The translations under genes were made by a program, and so were the position numbers. Of a stretch of 64,000 bases of DNA, positions 37,245 to 48,568 are shown in pieces. Every line of letters starts with the position of its first letter. Position 1 is the stretch's first letter. The stretch is from contig NC_068938.1 in NCBI RefSeq assembly GCF_016801865.2, positions 51,066,389-51,130,388 on the forward strand, given 5' to 3'. The notes under the pieces are model-generated. The model saw only the letters and a program-made list of their open reading frames with translations. It was not told where the DNA came from and did no database searches. Source of the DNA: Culex pipiens pallens. Lineage: Eukaryota > Arthropoda > Insecta > Diptera > Culicidae.

Positions 37245-38443
37245 GTAGAACATAACCAACTGCACCTTTTTTCACAGAAACTCAATTTCCCAAAATACGT
37301 ATTTTTGATTTTCGAGATTTTTTTTTTATATGTTTTATGGAACAAAAATCCGCAACTTTTGTGCCATAGAGAAGTATGCTGCCCACCATTGATAAAACGG
37401 CTATTGTCCACTTTTGGTAAAATCGAGATTTTTGCTCCAGGTGGTAGAGGGTGTTCCAACGCATCTTCTGAAGCTTGAATTTCATCCAAATAATGTTGAG
37501 TTTTGGCTGCCGATGCTAAAAACCAAACGGCTAATATCCCATTCCCCTTTGAAATTCCAAACACAACAACGCGTTTTTCTCGGAATACTTGATTTGGCAT
37601 AATAGCCGAATCTTCAATTATGGGCAGTATGGTTAAAAAATCTGCCGCCAAGTTAAAATTTTTGAAAAAAACAGTGATTCTAGAAAAAAAAAATCGAAAT
37701 TTTATACAAAACAAAATTTGACATACTTTTTATTATGTAAAATTGACTTTGCTATCGTAAAGTACATTACATTTTTTTGAAAAAGGGCTCCGTTTTCAAG
37801 ATATAGTCACCAAAAGTTTGATTTTAGCGACGTATTTGCAGTTTTTCGATTTTCAAAAATAGTGACCATGAGTAACCATCCCCGAAAATATTTTTTTTGA
37901 AGTTCCGAAATTTGCTTTAAAATTTTCTTAGAGACATTGAAGATTGGACCTCTGGTTGCTGAGAAACAGGAGAATTGAAGTTTTCTAAGTCTTACCCAAA
38001 AAACCCACCATTTTCAGATGTTGATATTTCAGCAACTAATGGTCCGATTTTCAATGTTAAAACATAAAACATTCGTGAAATTTTTCGATCTCTTCGAAAA
38101 AAATATTTTTACATTTTTGGAATAAAGACTAACATTTGAAAAGGGCGTAATATTGAATGTTTGGTCCTTTTGAAATGTTAGTCTTGATTCAAAAAATCCG
38201 AAAATATTTTTTTTCGAAGAGATCGAAAATTTTTACGAATGTTGCTCAAAAGCGAATGTTGCTGTAGCTCAAAAGCTGTTTTAATATTTATGTACCATTT
38301 TTGTATGGACAGCTGCCAACATTGTATGGAGACTTGTATGGGTGAACCAATGACATAAAATAGCTTTTTTGGTCATAGGGAAGGTCCCAACAAAGTTTGA
38401 CAAACAAATAAAATCCATTACCTGTTTTGGTAGAGAATTACTC
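37245..38443. mobile_element. foldback element family F1, copy D (left end lost)
   Basis: The interior matches copies A-C (TTGCTGAGA...GGTCCGATTTTCAATGTT modules and TATGGACAGCTGCCAA). The right end GGTAGAGAATTACTC at 38429-38443 is a recognisable terminus. The left terminus was not found, so the start is approximate. The segment CTTGATTTGGCATAATAGCC near 37588 is shared with copy E over at least 40 bp. Confidence 0.7.
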
Positions 38444-38454
38444 AACAGTAATAA

Positions 38455-38610
38455 GGCTTCATCCATAAAGTACGTCACGCTAAAATCGGCCAAAATTTAC
38501 CCCCCTCCCCCCCTTTTGTCACGCTTTTCCTATACTAATAACATGCAATGTCACACTTGCTCAGACCCCTTCTTCCCCCGTAGAGCGTGACATACTTTAT
38601 GGATGACGCC
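38455..38610. mobile_element. PIF/Harbinger-like MITE, TSD TAA
   Basis: The terminal inverted repeats read GGCTTCATCCATAAAGTACG on the left and GGCGTCATCCATAAAGTATG on the right (reverse complement). TAA flanks both sides (38452-38454, 38611-38613). GGC...GCC ends with a 3-bp TWA duplication are the PIF/Harbinger signature. The element is only 156 bp and non-coding. Confidence 0.9.
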
Positions 38611-38613
38611 TAA

Positions 38614-40100
38614 TCTCTGATTTCGGTATATCAATTGAACTAAAAGTACCATGCTTCTCCATCCAAATGACTTTCTGGTACCTTGCCAAGTTAGGGTGTT
38701 TTTTTTTTCAAATTATGCTTCTGAAGAAAATGCAGAATACATTTCTGAAAAAAAACATTACTTATTGTTGTTTTAACCAATCGCATGAAACTTTGAAATA
38801 GTCGTTTCATCCTTGTGTTAAAATATATATTTTTATCCGATTCCCCGAAAAATATCAAAACATGTACTAAATGAAAAGCGCAAACGAAAAATGTGATATA
38901 AAGAAAATATAGCCATAAGGCTGATACAAATTTTATTAAAAGTTTAAGTGTTTTAAGAGATGTATTTTTTATCTTCAAACTAAAAACACTAATTATTTTT
39001 GTGTCAAATTATGTTTATTTTAAATACATCAATTTGGTAAATTGATATATTTAGGGATCTATTACCTATTTTATAGTATAAGAAGTCTAATTTTGCTGAA
39101 GGAATGTCCATTTGTAGACAATGTTCTAGTGGTTGAATTATACTTTCAATTAATAGTTCATGTATCTTCAAAGATACTTTCAATATGAACACATATTTTT
39201 AAATTTACTGAAAGGTTTCGTTTGGAGGAGAATTGAAGTTGCAAAAAACACGTTATATACCATTTTATAAAAATAAAGCTACACAATCGTAGGCCAATTT
39301 CATGCAAGATTGATATCTGTACGAACCCTTCAATAAAAGTGCAAAAATGTTTTAACTCCATATTATCCCCATTTCCTCGAAGGACCAACCCCCTTCCAAA
39401 AAGTCGATTCCCATCGTTCGTTGCAGACATCCTTTTCTGTTTATTTTTTTCCTTTTCTCTCCGACGATCCTAACCTCGGCACAAAAAGGTGTGCCACACC
39501 GTTCGTTATAGTTATTCGTCCCGGCGTAGCAGTAATAAATTTTCCTCCACGCGACCCAAAGTGGGTCCAAGAAACAAAAACTGTGCAACCCCTCCGATTC
39601 TCGGGGATCCTAAAGGTCTGTTGAAGATTGATTTTCGCAGATTTTTTTTTTGCTCCATTATGTCGGCGCTGTTTGCTTTTTTTTGCTCAAATATATTGCG
39701 AGTGTGTATTTCGGCGTACGTGTGCACGTTGATTGTATTTTCGGGGAAAGCTTCATGTGCGAGTTTGTTTTTTGAGTAGGTGTATACGCGCGTTATTGAA
39801 CCGTGAAGTAAACACCAACATTTCTTGACTCTCGTAGTTTTTATTCCGTCTGGCAGGACGATAAGATGGTTGCGCGCTGGTGTGTCCAGCTTTTCTTTCT
39901 TGGAAAACGCTTGGAAAAACTTTCAACAATGCTGCCACACGATGTGGTGGTTGATTTTTCCAGTCTGTCGCCTCCACACATCGCCCTTGTCTGTTTTTAC
40001 TATTATTTTCTGTTTTTGTCAAGAAGAGTTGGTTTGGTTCAGTCCAACTCTTATGGTTATTCACGCTCCACTGGACAGTTTGTTTACTCACGCTGACACC
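38614..40100. other. gene-free stretch upstream of the LINE
   Basis: AT-rich to 39.35 kb, then balanced composition to 40.1 kb with overlapping frames on both strands (39352-40112). None shows a domain. Confidence 0.4.
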
Positions 40101-40306
40101 GATGGGCATTAGTTGAGACTGTAGATTTTGCGGTATTTTTTACTACCTAAGCTCAGAGTTATTTCAAAACAAAATTCACAGTCTTTTTAAAGACTACCTG
40201 AGTTATTTTTCAAAATTCTAAACAGTCTTTTCAAGACTAACCCCGCCTGAAATTTTGTTGTATTTTACAAACGAAGCCATCTTTTTAAGAGAACTTTGCT
40301 TGCAAA

Positions 40307-41707
40307 ATGCGTCAAAACAAAGGTAAACGCAAATCTTCTGAAGATTTGGTCGTTACGTCGGTGAAGCGTTTGAACGCTAAACCGGCTAACGGAAACAGAA
40401 AAAGAAAACAGCCTCTTCTGAGGTCTGATTCTGATTCTGAATGTGAGGTCAATCCTCCAATTCCATTGACAAACAGTTTCGGTGTTTTATCCGAAACTGA
40501 TGACAAGGAACCTTCTCCTCGTACTGAGCCTTCTGCCGTCGAGAAACGAGTAAAGGCTCCGCCAATTGTTGTGACTTCCGTCTCCGATTTGGCCAGCTTT
40601 CGAACGCAACTGAAGAATTGCAAGGAAACTTGCAATTTGAAGGTTTCGTTCCAACTTGGTCGAAGAGGAGAATGTCGCTTGTTGACGGAATCTTTACAAG
40701 ATCACCAAACTTTTGTTGGTTATTTGAAAAACCACAAACACAATTTCTACACGTATGAGACCAAGAATGCTCGGCCATTCAAGGCGGTCTTGAAAGGTCT
40801 CTCCAACGACTTGTCGGTGGATGAGATCAAAAACGAACTTAAGGTGTTGCTTGGCTTTGCCCCATCCCAAGTAATACCAATGAAGAAAAAATCAAACGTG
40901 AATATTTCTCGCTTTGGTTTGACTTCACAATTTTATCTGATTCATTTCAACAGAAATGAAATCAACAATTTGAAACTTTTGGACAAAGTTCAGTTTTTGT
41001 TCCATGTTCGGGTAAAGTGGGAGCATTTTAAGAAACATGGCGGTAATGGCCAGAATCTGACCCAGTGCCGGCGTTGCCAGGCATTCGGTCACGGTACTGA
41101 TCATTGCGCCATGGTTCCAAAATGCATGGTTTGCGGGGATTCTTCTCACGACAAGGACAATTGTCCCGTGAAAGAAGTCACCCAATTTAAATGTGCAAAT
41201 TGTGGTGGAAATCACAAATCAAATTTTTAGGATTGCCCCATCAGAAAAAAAAGGTTTTGGATTCTCGTGCTAAGCATCAGCCGAAATCCAAACCGAAATT
41301 TTCTCAAAGTCAGGTTGTACCTGCATCTTTAAATCAAACGTTCGTGCTGTCTCACTCGAACAATTCTAGAAATACCCCTACCGTGGAAAAGTTAGGTAAC
41401 AACAATGGCAATTCTTATGCTAACGTCGTTTCGGGTTCATCCACGAATTTTAAATCCTCTACCAATCTTTCTGAAATTGGGCAGGTACCTCAAATCTCAT
41501 TTGAAAATTTTTCTGCTGGCAACGCTTTGGGATCTTCTGATCTCGGCGATGTTACGTTTGAAAAAATGACTTTTTTTGCAAAACTCACTGTTTGGTTTGA
41601 TTCAAACAATGAGTAATGCTACATCCATGATGGAAGCAATCCAGATTGGATTAAAATTTGCGAATGATGTTGTTCTTACCCTGAAGTTTAATCATGGATC
41701 TAAGTAA
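40307..41707 (+). pseudogene. ORF1 (gag-like, zinc-knuckle protein), disrupted
   Basis: The first frame (40307-41230) has a Lys/Arg-rich N-terminus. A PRE_C2HC-like region follows at about residues 155-245. Zinc knuckles then occur at C254-C257-H262-C267 and C273-C276-H281-C286. A third knuckle begins at C296 but is cut by a TAG stop at 41228-41230. After it, the reading frame changes at an 8-A run (41245-41252) and again at a 7-T run (41571-41577), each consistent with a one-base insertion. Allowing for these, coding similarity runs to a TAA at 41705-41707, overlapping the ORF2 start by 14 nt, a layout usual for the clade. ORF1 proteins bind element RNA. This copy is very unlikely to make a full one. 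Confidence 0.85.
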
Positions 41708-44354
41708 TTCCATCAATATTATGAATTTTAATGCTCGCTCTTTAAAAGCGAAAGAAAATGAATTTTTCAACTTTTTACGAGTTCATAACGTGCATGTTGC
41801 TGTTATAACCGAAACATTTTTAAAAACTGGCACTTATTTGAAAAGTGATCCAGATTATAAAGTTATAACTAATAACCGAATGAATCGAAATGGCGGTGTA
41901 GTTGCAATAGTTATCCACCGTAGTATGACTTATAGCACGTTACGTGACTTTAAGTTAAAAGTTATTGAAAGTTTGGGCATTGAACTTGAAACTTCTTTTG
42001 GGAAAATTATGATTGCAGCTGCATATTTGCCATTCCAATGCACTGGGGAAAATAAAAATTATTTCAAAGGGGATTTGAATAAACTTACTCGGCATAGATC
42101 TCGATTTTTGATCATCGGTGATTTTAATGCCAAACACCAATCTTGGAATAATTCAAAAGTAAATTCCAATGGTAAAATTCTGTTCAGAGATTGCACTTCT
42201 GGTCTTTATTCGGTTTTATATCCGAATGGGCCAACTTGCTTTTCTTCTGTTAGAAATCCATCGACAATTGATTTGGTGTTGACAAATCAAAGTCAGTATT
42301 GTGGTCCTTTAGTGACTCATGCTGATTTTGATTCTGATCATCTTCCAGTAACTTTTTCACTTTCTCATGAAGCAGTTACCAGACCCAATAGTTCTGTGTT
42401 TAATTACCACAAAGCTAATTGGGACAGGTATCAGCATCATATTGAGAATAATTTAAATCATGATTTTGTTTTAGAAACCAAAGCTGATATTGATTCAGCC
42501 TTGGAATCTTTAACTAATGCAATTTTGGATGCTAGGAATATTGCTATTCCTAAAGTCCAAGTCAAATTTGATTCTCCCATTATTGATGACGATCTTCAGC
42601 TTCTGATTCGTCTGAAAAATGTTCGCCGAAGACAGTATCAACGTTCTCGTGATCCTGCACTGAAGCGAATTCAAAAAGATTTGCAAAAGGTTATTGACCA
42701 TAGATTCACACTCCTGCGAAATGAAAAGTTCGCAAGAGATGTCGAACAAATTAAACCTTATTCCAAACCTTTTTGGAAACTTTCAAAGGTTCTTAAGAAA
42801 CCTCAAAAACCCATCCCTTCTTTAAAAGATGGTGATAGTATTCTATTAACTAATGGGGAAAAAGCTCAAAAACTTGCTCAGCAGTTTGAGAGTGCTCATA
42901 ATTTCAACTTGAATGTTTTGAGTCCTATTGAAAATCAAATTTCAATAGAATTTCAGAATATTGTTGAACAAGAATTTTCATCAGATGAAGTTTTTAATAC
43001 GGATCTGAATGAAATAAAATCTATTATCAAAAAATTTAAAAATATGAAAGCCCCTGGTGAGGATGGCATTTTTTACATTTTTATTAAAAAATTACCAGAA
43101 GCAACTTTAAGTTGCTTGGTCAAAATTTTCAACAAATGTTTTGATTTGGCATATTTTCCCAGTAGTTGGAAAAATGCCAAAGTAATTCCGATTTTGAAAC
43201 CGGATAAAAATCCTGCTGAAGCCTCAAGCTATCGGCCCATTAGTTTGCTTTCATCTATTAGTAAATTATTCGAAAGAATAATTCTTAATAGAATGATGAC
43301 GCACATTAATGAAAATTCAATTTTCGCTGATGAGCAGTTCGGATTTCGCCTTGGGCATTCAACTACTCATCAGTTGTTGAGAGTTTCAAATTTAATTCGA
43401 AGCAACAAATCTGAGGGCTATTCTACTGGCGCTGCTCTTCTAGACATAGAAAAAGCATTTGACAGTGTTTGGCATAAAGGATTGATTGCGAAATTGAAAA
43501 GGTTTAATTTTCCGATTTATATCGTGAAAATTATTCAAAATTATTTGACGGATCGTACTCTGCAGGTATGTTATCAGAATAGCAAATCTGATCAACTACC
43601 TGTACGTGCTGGCGTCCCTCAAGGAAGCATTTTGGGTCCAATTTTATACAATATTTTTACTTCTGACTTGCCTGATTTGCCCCCAGGATGTCAGAAATCA
43701 CTTTTTGCTGATGACACAAGCATCTCCGCCAAAGGCAGAAGCCTTCGTGTCATCACAAGAAGATTACAAAAAAGCTTGGATATTTTCAATTCTTATTTGA
43801 AAGAATGGAAAATTACTCCAAATGCTGCAAAAACTCAACTTATTATTTTCCCTCACAAACCAAGGGCTGATTTTCTTAAACCAAAAAGTCATCACATTAT
43901 AAAGATGAATGAGGTAAATTTAAAGTGGGAGGATCAAGTGAAATATCTTGGACTTGGTTTTGACAAAAACCTTACTTACAAGGATCACATTGAAAGTATC
44001 CAGGTTAAATGTAACAAATATATTAAATGTCTGTATCCACTTATAAACAGGAATTCTAGACTTTGTCTCAAGAATAAACTGTTAATTTATAAACAAATTT
44101 TCAGACCTGCCATGCTTTATGCTGTGCCGATCTGGACAAGCTGTTGCCTAACCAGGAAGAAAAAACTTCAGAGGATTCAGAACAAAATTCTGAAAATGAT
44201 TCTGAAACTTCCTCCCTGGTTCAGCACCAGTGAACTTCATCAATTAGCCGAAGTTGACACTTTGGATGTTATGTCCAATAAGATAATTGATGCATTTCGA
44301 CAAAAATCATTGCAGTCTTCAGCTGCATTGATCCGCTCTTTATATAGTTTATAA
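41694..44354 (+). CDS. ORF2: AP-like endonuclease and reverse transcriptase, intact
   Basis: 886 codons with no interruption. An apurinic-type endonuclease occupies about residues 1-225: N-terminal NFNARSL, E39-region ITETF, IIGDFN with D143 and N145, and SDH at 214-216. The reverse transcriptase spans about residues 445-760: APGEDG, SSYRPISLLSSISKLFER, motif A with D584 and D590 (LDIEKAFDSVW), motif B AGVPQGSILGP, the catalytic FADD at 671-674, and KYLGLGFD. A Cys-poor C-terminus follows with no RNase H, as in Jockey/JUAN elements. The enzyme nicks target DNA and copies element RNA at the nick (target-primed reverse transcription). All catalytic residues I can check are present, so it may still be active in trans. 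The start overlaps the ancestral ORF1 stop. Confidence 0.95.
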   Translation: MDLSNSINIMNFNARSLKAKENEFFNFLRVHNVHVAVITETFLKTGTYLKSDPDYKVITNNRMNRNGGVVAIVIHRSMTYSTLRDFKLKVIESLGIELETSFGKIMIAAAYLPFQCTGENKNYFKGDLNKLTRHRSRFLIIGDFNAKHQSWNNSKVNSNGKILFRDCTSGLYSVLYPNGPTCFSSVRNPSTIDLVLTNQSQYCGPLVTHADFDSDHLPVTFSLSHEAVTRPNSSVFNYHKANWDRYQHHIENNLNHDFVLETKADIDSALESLTNAILDARNIAIPKVQVKFDSPIIDDDLQLLIRLKNVRRRQYQRSRDPALKRIQKDLQKVIDHRFTLLRNEKFARDVEQIKPYSKPFWKLSKVLKKPQKPIPSLKDGDSILLTNGEKAQKLAQQFESAHNFNLNVLSPIENQISIEFQNIVEQEFSSDEVFNTDLNEIKSIIKKFKNMKAPGEDGIFYIFIKKLPEATLSCLVKIFNKCFDLAYFPSSWKNAKVIPILKPDKNPAEASSYRPISLLSSISKLFERIILNRMMTHINENSIFADEQFGFRLGHSTTHQLLRVSNLIRSNKSEGYSTGAALLDIEKAFDSVWHKGLIAKLKRFNFPIYIVKIIQNYLTDRTLQVCYQNSKSDQLPVRAGVPQGSILGPILYNIFTSDLPDLPPGCQKSLFADDTSISAKGRSLRVITRRLQKSLDIFNSYLKEWKITPNAAKTQLIIFPHKPRADFLKPKSHHIIKMNEVNLKWEDQVKYLGLGFDKNLTYKDHIESIQVKCNKYIKCLYPLINRNSRLCLKNKLLIYKQIFRPAMLYAVPIWTSCCLTRKKKLQRIQNKILKMILKLPPWFSTSELHQLAEVDTLDVMSNKIIDAFRQKSLQSSAALIRSLYSL

Positions 44355-44587
44355 GTTAGTTTTAAGGTATCCCTTTTACCTTTTGTACATGTAGGACCTC
44401 CTACATTTGAAATCACTGAATAGCGAAAGCTACAATATTTCATGAATAAATGAAAGTTGCTAATATTTAAAATTGAGGTGAAAAGTCATCGTTTGTGATT
44501 GGACACTCAATAATATTTTAACTGAATGAATGTACATGGAAAAGAAATTTGAAAAAATATAAATTAAAAAAAAAAAAAAAAAAAAAA

Positions 44588-44666
44588 CGCTGAAAGTTTC
44601 ATCCAAATCGGAGCACCTCGATACGACCTCTAGAACAAACCGAGCAGAATCTACAAATACTGCCTC
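44588..44666. repeat. end fragment of the TTAA-flanked palindrome family
   Basis: Directly after the LINE poly(A), CGCTGAAAGTTTCATCC...CTACAAATACTGCCTC matches the right end of the palindrome at 57539-58938 almost base for base. It is likewise followed by TTAA (44667-44670). The corresponding left part is absent upstream of the LINE. Confidence 0.85.
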
Positions 44667-44670
44667 TTAA

Positions 44671-46139
44671 ACCACCATGCGTTCCCTCATATAAAACCAT
44701 GCGCACACCCTTATTTCGCTTAAGTCGCTTAAGATTATTCCATACAATTTGTACCCAAATTTAAAATTTTATTTATTTAGTGGATTTCCTATCCACTAAA
44801 ATTAAATTATGTTGATTGGAGCGTGTTCAGGGAGTCCAAATCTATCATACCTTGTCGAAACTGAGGCGTAAATTCAGCATGAAACCGATGAATCCTAAGC
44901 AAAATCATAAATGAAACCTTCAAGCTGAAATAATGCTAATCTTGTAATGAAATCTTTGCCGGGTCCGGTGGTGTACGCGTTCTCGATTGCGATATTTCTA
45001 CTCGAATTTTAGGAATCTGAATTTGAAATAACTGCAATCAATTTAAAATAATCATTGGAAATTATCGTATTGCGTTTTAATTTCAAGGCATTTGCTACAT
45101 TTATGCTGTAATAGATTGTTTCACAGCATATCAAATCCATCGGTTCAGAAGGAGAAGGTTTCTCTCTGTCACATTTGCTTTTCAGCTAAAGATGATCAAG
45201 CCCACCTACTGGCAGATATCATGTAACCTAACCTCTCATCCAGGAAAAAAATCTCAAATAAATTCGTTAAATCCAGTCTCCAATTTGTCAGCACATCCCA
45301 GCGGGGGGCATCGGAGGGTATCACGATGACTGGCTGGCCCAACTTTGCTACCCTGGTCGTCAGCTATTTTTATCCTCACGCAGCGAAAAGTGAAATCCAA
45401 TCTTTCATCGACCCTCCTCTCCATCCCCCCCAAAAGTCCCTTCCAGAGGCACACCCATGATAACGTATCAACGCACGTGTCCCTTCCACCTCGCCACCAC
45501 CACCTCTGATGGCATCTTATCCGCACATAAGTCAATTTAGAGTGGTGAAAATGGTGTTATCTGGGCGTTGTTATGCTCCCACCTTCAAGATGACGACGCG
45601 GTAACGATTTCCTCCCAGGAGGAACTTTGACCGAGTGTGGGTGCGTGAGTTCGCGCAGGTGATTCTATCTGGCTCAAATTCCATGTCACGTGCTGAATTA
45701 TTTTATTTTCATCCTCATCAGAAACGAGGAAAATATTATGCTTCGGTGCGTGTGGGTGACGTGGGTGATGTTGACTTTCGGGAAAGTCATGTGTTTATAT
45801 TATTTGTGATGACAGCCGCTGGAGTGCGCTGTAAGTGATTTGAATATTTGTCATTTGACTTTAAGATTGAATCCAAAATCAGTTCTGACACTTCTTCGTC
45901 AAGTTTAGACAATAAAATGCTTTTCAAGTAAAATTTGCAAATATGTATAATAAAATAAATACTCATAATTCTTCAATTTTGATTTCACAACCGTTATTCA
46001 TTGAATTCATAATTTATTTCTTTAAAATTTCCGATTTAAATAATAAATATATCATAGGTAAATTTGTTTTGAAAAAAGCGTATTTATTAATTTGTAATAA
46101 CTGAAAATGTGCGAAAACCATATTTTCCTGTGTTGTAGT
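44671..46139. other. gene-free stretch
   Basis: AT-rich flanks enclose a GC-richer island at 45250-45660 whose minus-strand frame (93 codons) and plus-strand frame (67 codons) show no domain. The SINE remnant at 44979-45012 lies inside. Confidence 0.4.
44979..45012 (-). repeat. SINE remnant, reverse orientation
   Basis: CTCGATTGCGATATTTCTAC...AATTTTAGG is the reverse complement, with a few changes, of the body of the SINE at 1385-1650 (CCTATTTTCGAGTAGGAATCTCGCAATCGAG region, about 1518-1548). The tRNA-like head is missing. Confidence 0.6.
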
Positions 46140-46345
46140 TAAAACCAACTCACACCGCAGATGGTTCAACGTCTCTTTGATTTGCGTGAAACTTTGCTCT
46201 AAGAGTTTTACAATGATTTCTATCTCAAAACCGTGAAGAGATACACATTAGAGAACAAATTGACTTCCTTTTTGATGACATACTCATAATTCCGAAAAAA
46301 CGTATTTTCATCATGGAAAGTTAGAAGATTATGTTATTTTATGGA
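46140..46345. repeat. degenerate half of family F2
   Basis: It matches the left arm of 11155-12503 in order: CCAACTCACAC, TTGATTTGCGTGAAACTTTG, CTATCTCA, CATACTCAnAATTCCGAAAA and AACGTATTTTCAT. Many indels are present and no right arm was found. Confidence 0.7.
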
Positions 46346-46540
46346 AAATTTTATAAATTTAGGCTTGCATGTTTCACTAGTCATCAGAATCCTTTTTTTT
46401 TGAAAATCAGAATTCAACAATTTTTTGCTCATTTCTTTGTTTCCATTTTTGTCATTTATTGTGGCTCGTACAATTCCTGAGAACAAAACTCAAAAATGTA
46501 AAGTTTTTAAGTGGCATAATTTACTGAACATTGAACATGA

Positions 46541-47099
46541 AAAAACGTTACTTTATCCACCTTATGGTGGTTGATGCCTTCCTCACATTAATGTACTTTT
46601 GATAGGGTTATCAAATCTTCAATCTTTTAGGCTAAACGGAAAGGTCTTTTGATTACATATCTTACGATAACTCGCTTGATGGATCCGCTTATCTTTATTA
46701 TCAAAATATCTGAGATCCAGCCTCAAAAAAGTGTATGAATAACAGTTAAGTGCTCATAATTTTTGATAGGGTTATCAGATCTTGGAAGTTTTGAACTAGA
46801 TGAGAAGATCTTTTGATTACCTAACCAACGATGGGTCGGATGATGGATCCGGACAACGTTTTCATGTAAATATCTGAGATCCGGCATAAAAAAAGTGTAT
46901 AAATAACACTAAAGTGCTAAAAACTTTAGATAGGGTTATCAGATCTTCGATGTTTTCAGATCTTCGATGCAGACATTTGTTCTGTTTTTGATTCTGAGTC
47001 GATATGTATACGTGAAGGTGGGTTTAGGAGCTCGTATTAAGAAGTTCATTCGATTGATTTTATAGCGTTTTTCAGTAAGGTGAGGAAGACAAAAAACTT
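46541..47099 (+). repeat. modular repeat R1, copy 1
   Basis: It starts with ACGTTACTTTATCCACCTTA and GGTGGTTGATGCCTTCCTC. Two to three units of about 170 bp follow, each with GATAGGGTTATCAGATCTT, then CTTTTGATTACCT, GATCCGGACAACG and ATATCTGAGATC. It ends with GATTCTGAGTCGATATGTAT and CAGTAAGGTGAGGAAG. Copies lie at 57180-59413 and, as a fragment, at 12560-12745. No ORF. Class unknown. Confidence 0.75.
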
Positions 47100-47845
47100 G
47101 CATCGTTTGGTCATAATAGTCGTTTTCCCATCGATAACTTTAAAACATATATTTTTTTTAATTCAGGCCTGTAAGGGCTTAATGAAAAAAAAAAACTTTC
47201 AAGGTTTTAACAGATTTGAAAAGTATTTTAAAGCAATAAGTCGTTCGTTTTGATATATTTTTTTGTTTTGTCTGTTCTACAACTTAAAAGAATGTTAATA
47301 ACTCACGAGATTACAGATTTTTTCTCTGAATCATAAAATAGTTACTGCAATATTTATTTTCTTATTCAAGATTTAAGCCTGGTTTCATAATTTATTTTTA
47401 ATTGTTTACAATTTAAAATATCATCAAAAATATTTAAAAAATATTTGTTTATTGATCTTGTTCCGATCATTGGTCTGTGAATCCATAATTTCTCAAAAGC
47501 AAAAAGTGCCCTGATTGAGAGTGACCTAAGTATGCGGACCTATTTTGAACAATTATTTAAAATGGCCCTTTCCAGTTATTTCCTCAAATTTGGTTAAAAG
47601 TTGGTTTATAAATAATTTGAATATACGACACAAATATTTTTTAAAGCATAGAACTAATTGAGAAAAAAATCCAAAATTTCATCAAACATTTTTGAAAATT
47701 TATTATAAACGTTGACTCATGCAGACACAAATTTATCAAAATTTTATTAAAATTTGATGAGCAATTGCTGGATTTTTTTCGAATTTCAATAAAAATCATT
47801 TTAATAATATTTTTTTGCTTATGTGTTGTTTTTGTTCAGTTCAAT
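47100..47845. other. gene-free AT-rich stretch
   Basis: No repeat termini or coding signal seen. Confidence 0.4.
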
Positions 47846-47847
47846 TA

Positions 47848-48089
47848 ATTCTTGACTCGATTATCCGAAGCCTCGCTTATCCGAAGTTTCCATTATCCGA
47901 AGGTTTGTATGAGACTTCGGAGAATAGAATCACTAACAATGTTTTTTTTCTTTTTCTTGTTTTAACCATCAAATTTAATGAATCAATGAAAAATTATGCA
48001 GCGAAAAAAATTCGTGATTCGATCATCCAAAGTTTTGATTATCCGAAGTGAAATTTTTCTGAGGCCTTCGGATAATCGAGTCTAGACTG
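47848..48089. mobile_element. pogo/Tigger-like MITE
   Basis: The right terminus, read on the minus strand, is CAGTCTAGACTCGATTATCC with TA outside (48090-48091). The left end keeps GACTCGATTATCCGAAG but its first bases have diverged. ATTATCCGAAG repeats several times within each end. CAGT...GATTATCCGAA ends with a TA duplication fit pogo-like Tc1/mariner elements. Confidence 0.7.
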
Positions 48090-48207
48090 TACTTGATTAA
48101 TAGCATTTTTGAACAAAATGATTGGAAAATTGTTATATGTTGTTTTCTTAAATTTTAATGAATTTTTTTTTCCAAAAACCTGAAATTAAAAAAAAAAACT
48201 CAAACTC

Positions 48208-48568
48208 GAGCAATTCTTTTTCTGATTTCGATCACTTTTCTATATTGTATTTTTTTTTATTTTACTCATACTTTGTGGGGGCCATTTTGTGTCATTGGAT
48301 TACCCATACCAATCTCCATACAATTTTGGCAGCTCTTCATATAAAAATGGTACGTAAATATTAGAAAATCAACTGCAACTTTTCAAGGATTTTTTTTGAA
48401 TTGATAAGGACTAATCAGGAAAAAACAGGCACCCGAAAAAATGCAAGTTGTTAATATCGCTTTCCCCATTGAAATTGCCGTGGCGAAGATTTGGTGACAA
48501 ACAGAAATACGCTTTTTTCTCAAAATACTTGATTTGGCATAATAGCCGAATCTTCAATTATGGGCAGA
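48208..48568. mobile_element. foldback element family F1, copy E (truncated)
   Basis: The left terminus is GAGCAATTCTTTTTCTGATTTC. Inside are the CATACAATTTTGGCAGCT block and a segment identical over at least 40 bp to copy D (CTTGATTTGGCATAATAGCC, about 48529). No right terminus was found. Confidence 0.65.

Larger units (their letters stand above)
40110..44587 (+). mobile_element. Jockey-clade (JUAN-like) non-LTR retrotransposon
   Basis: A near full-length element of about 4.5 kb, in order: 5' leader, gag-like ORF1 (broken in this copy), intact ORF2 with endonuclease and reverse transcriptase, 3' UTR of about 210 bp, and a 22-base poly(A) tail (44566-44587). The leader has two similar 18-20-bp blocks of the type ACAGTCTTTTnAAGACTA (near 40181 and 40224). 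There is no RNase H domain, as in the Jockey clade. The 5' boundary is approximate because no convincing TSD was found. The 3' flank is the end of a separate foldback element. Confidence 0.85.

Noticed and set aside
40090..44593. ACGCTGA at 40090-40096 and after the poly(A) (44587-44593) as a TSD of the LINE
   Set aside because: Only 6-7 bp match within a searched interval, and the right-hand copy is part of a foldback end whose upstream neighbours do not appear at the left flank. Chance is likely.
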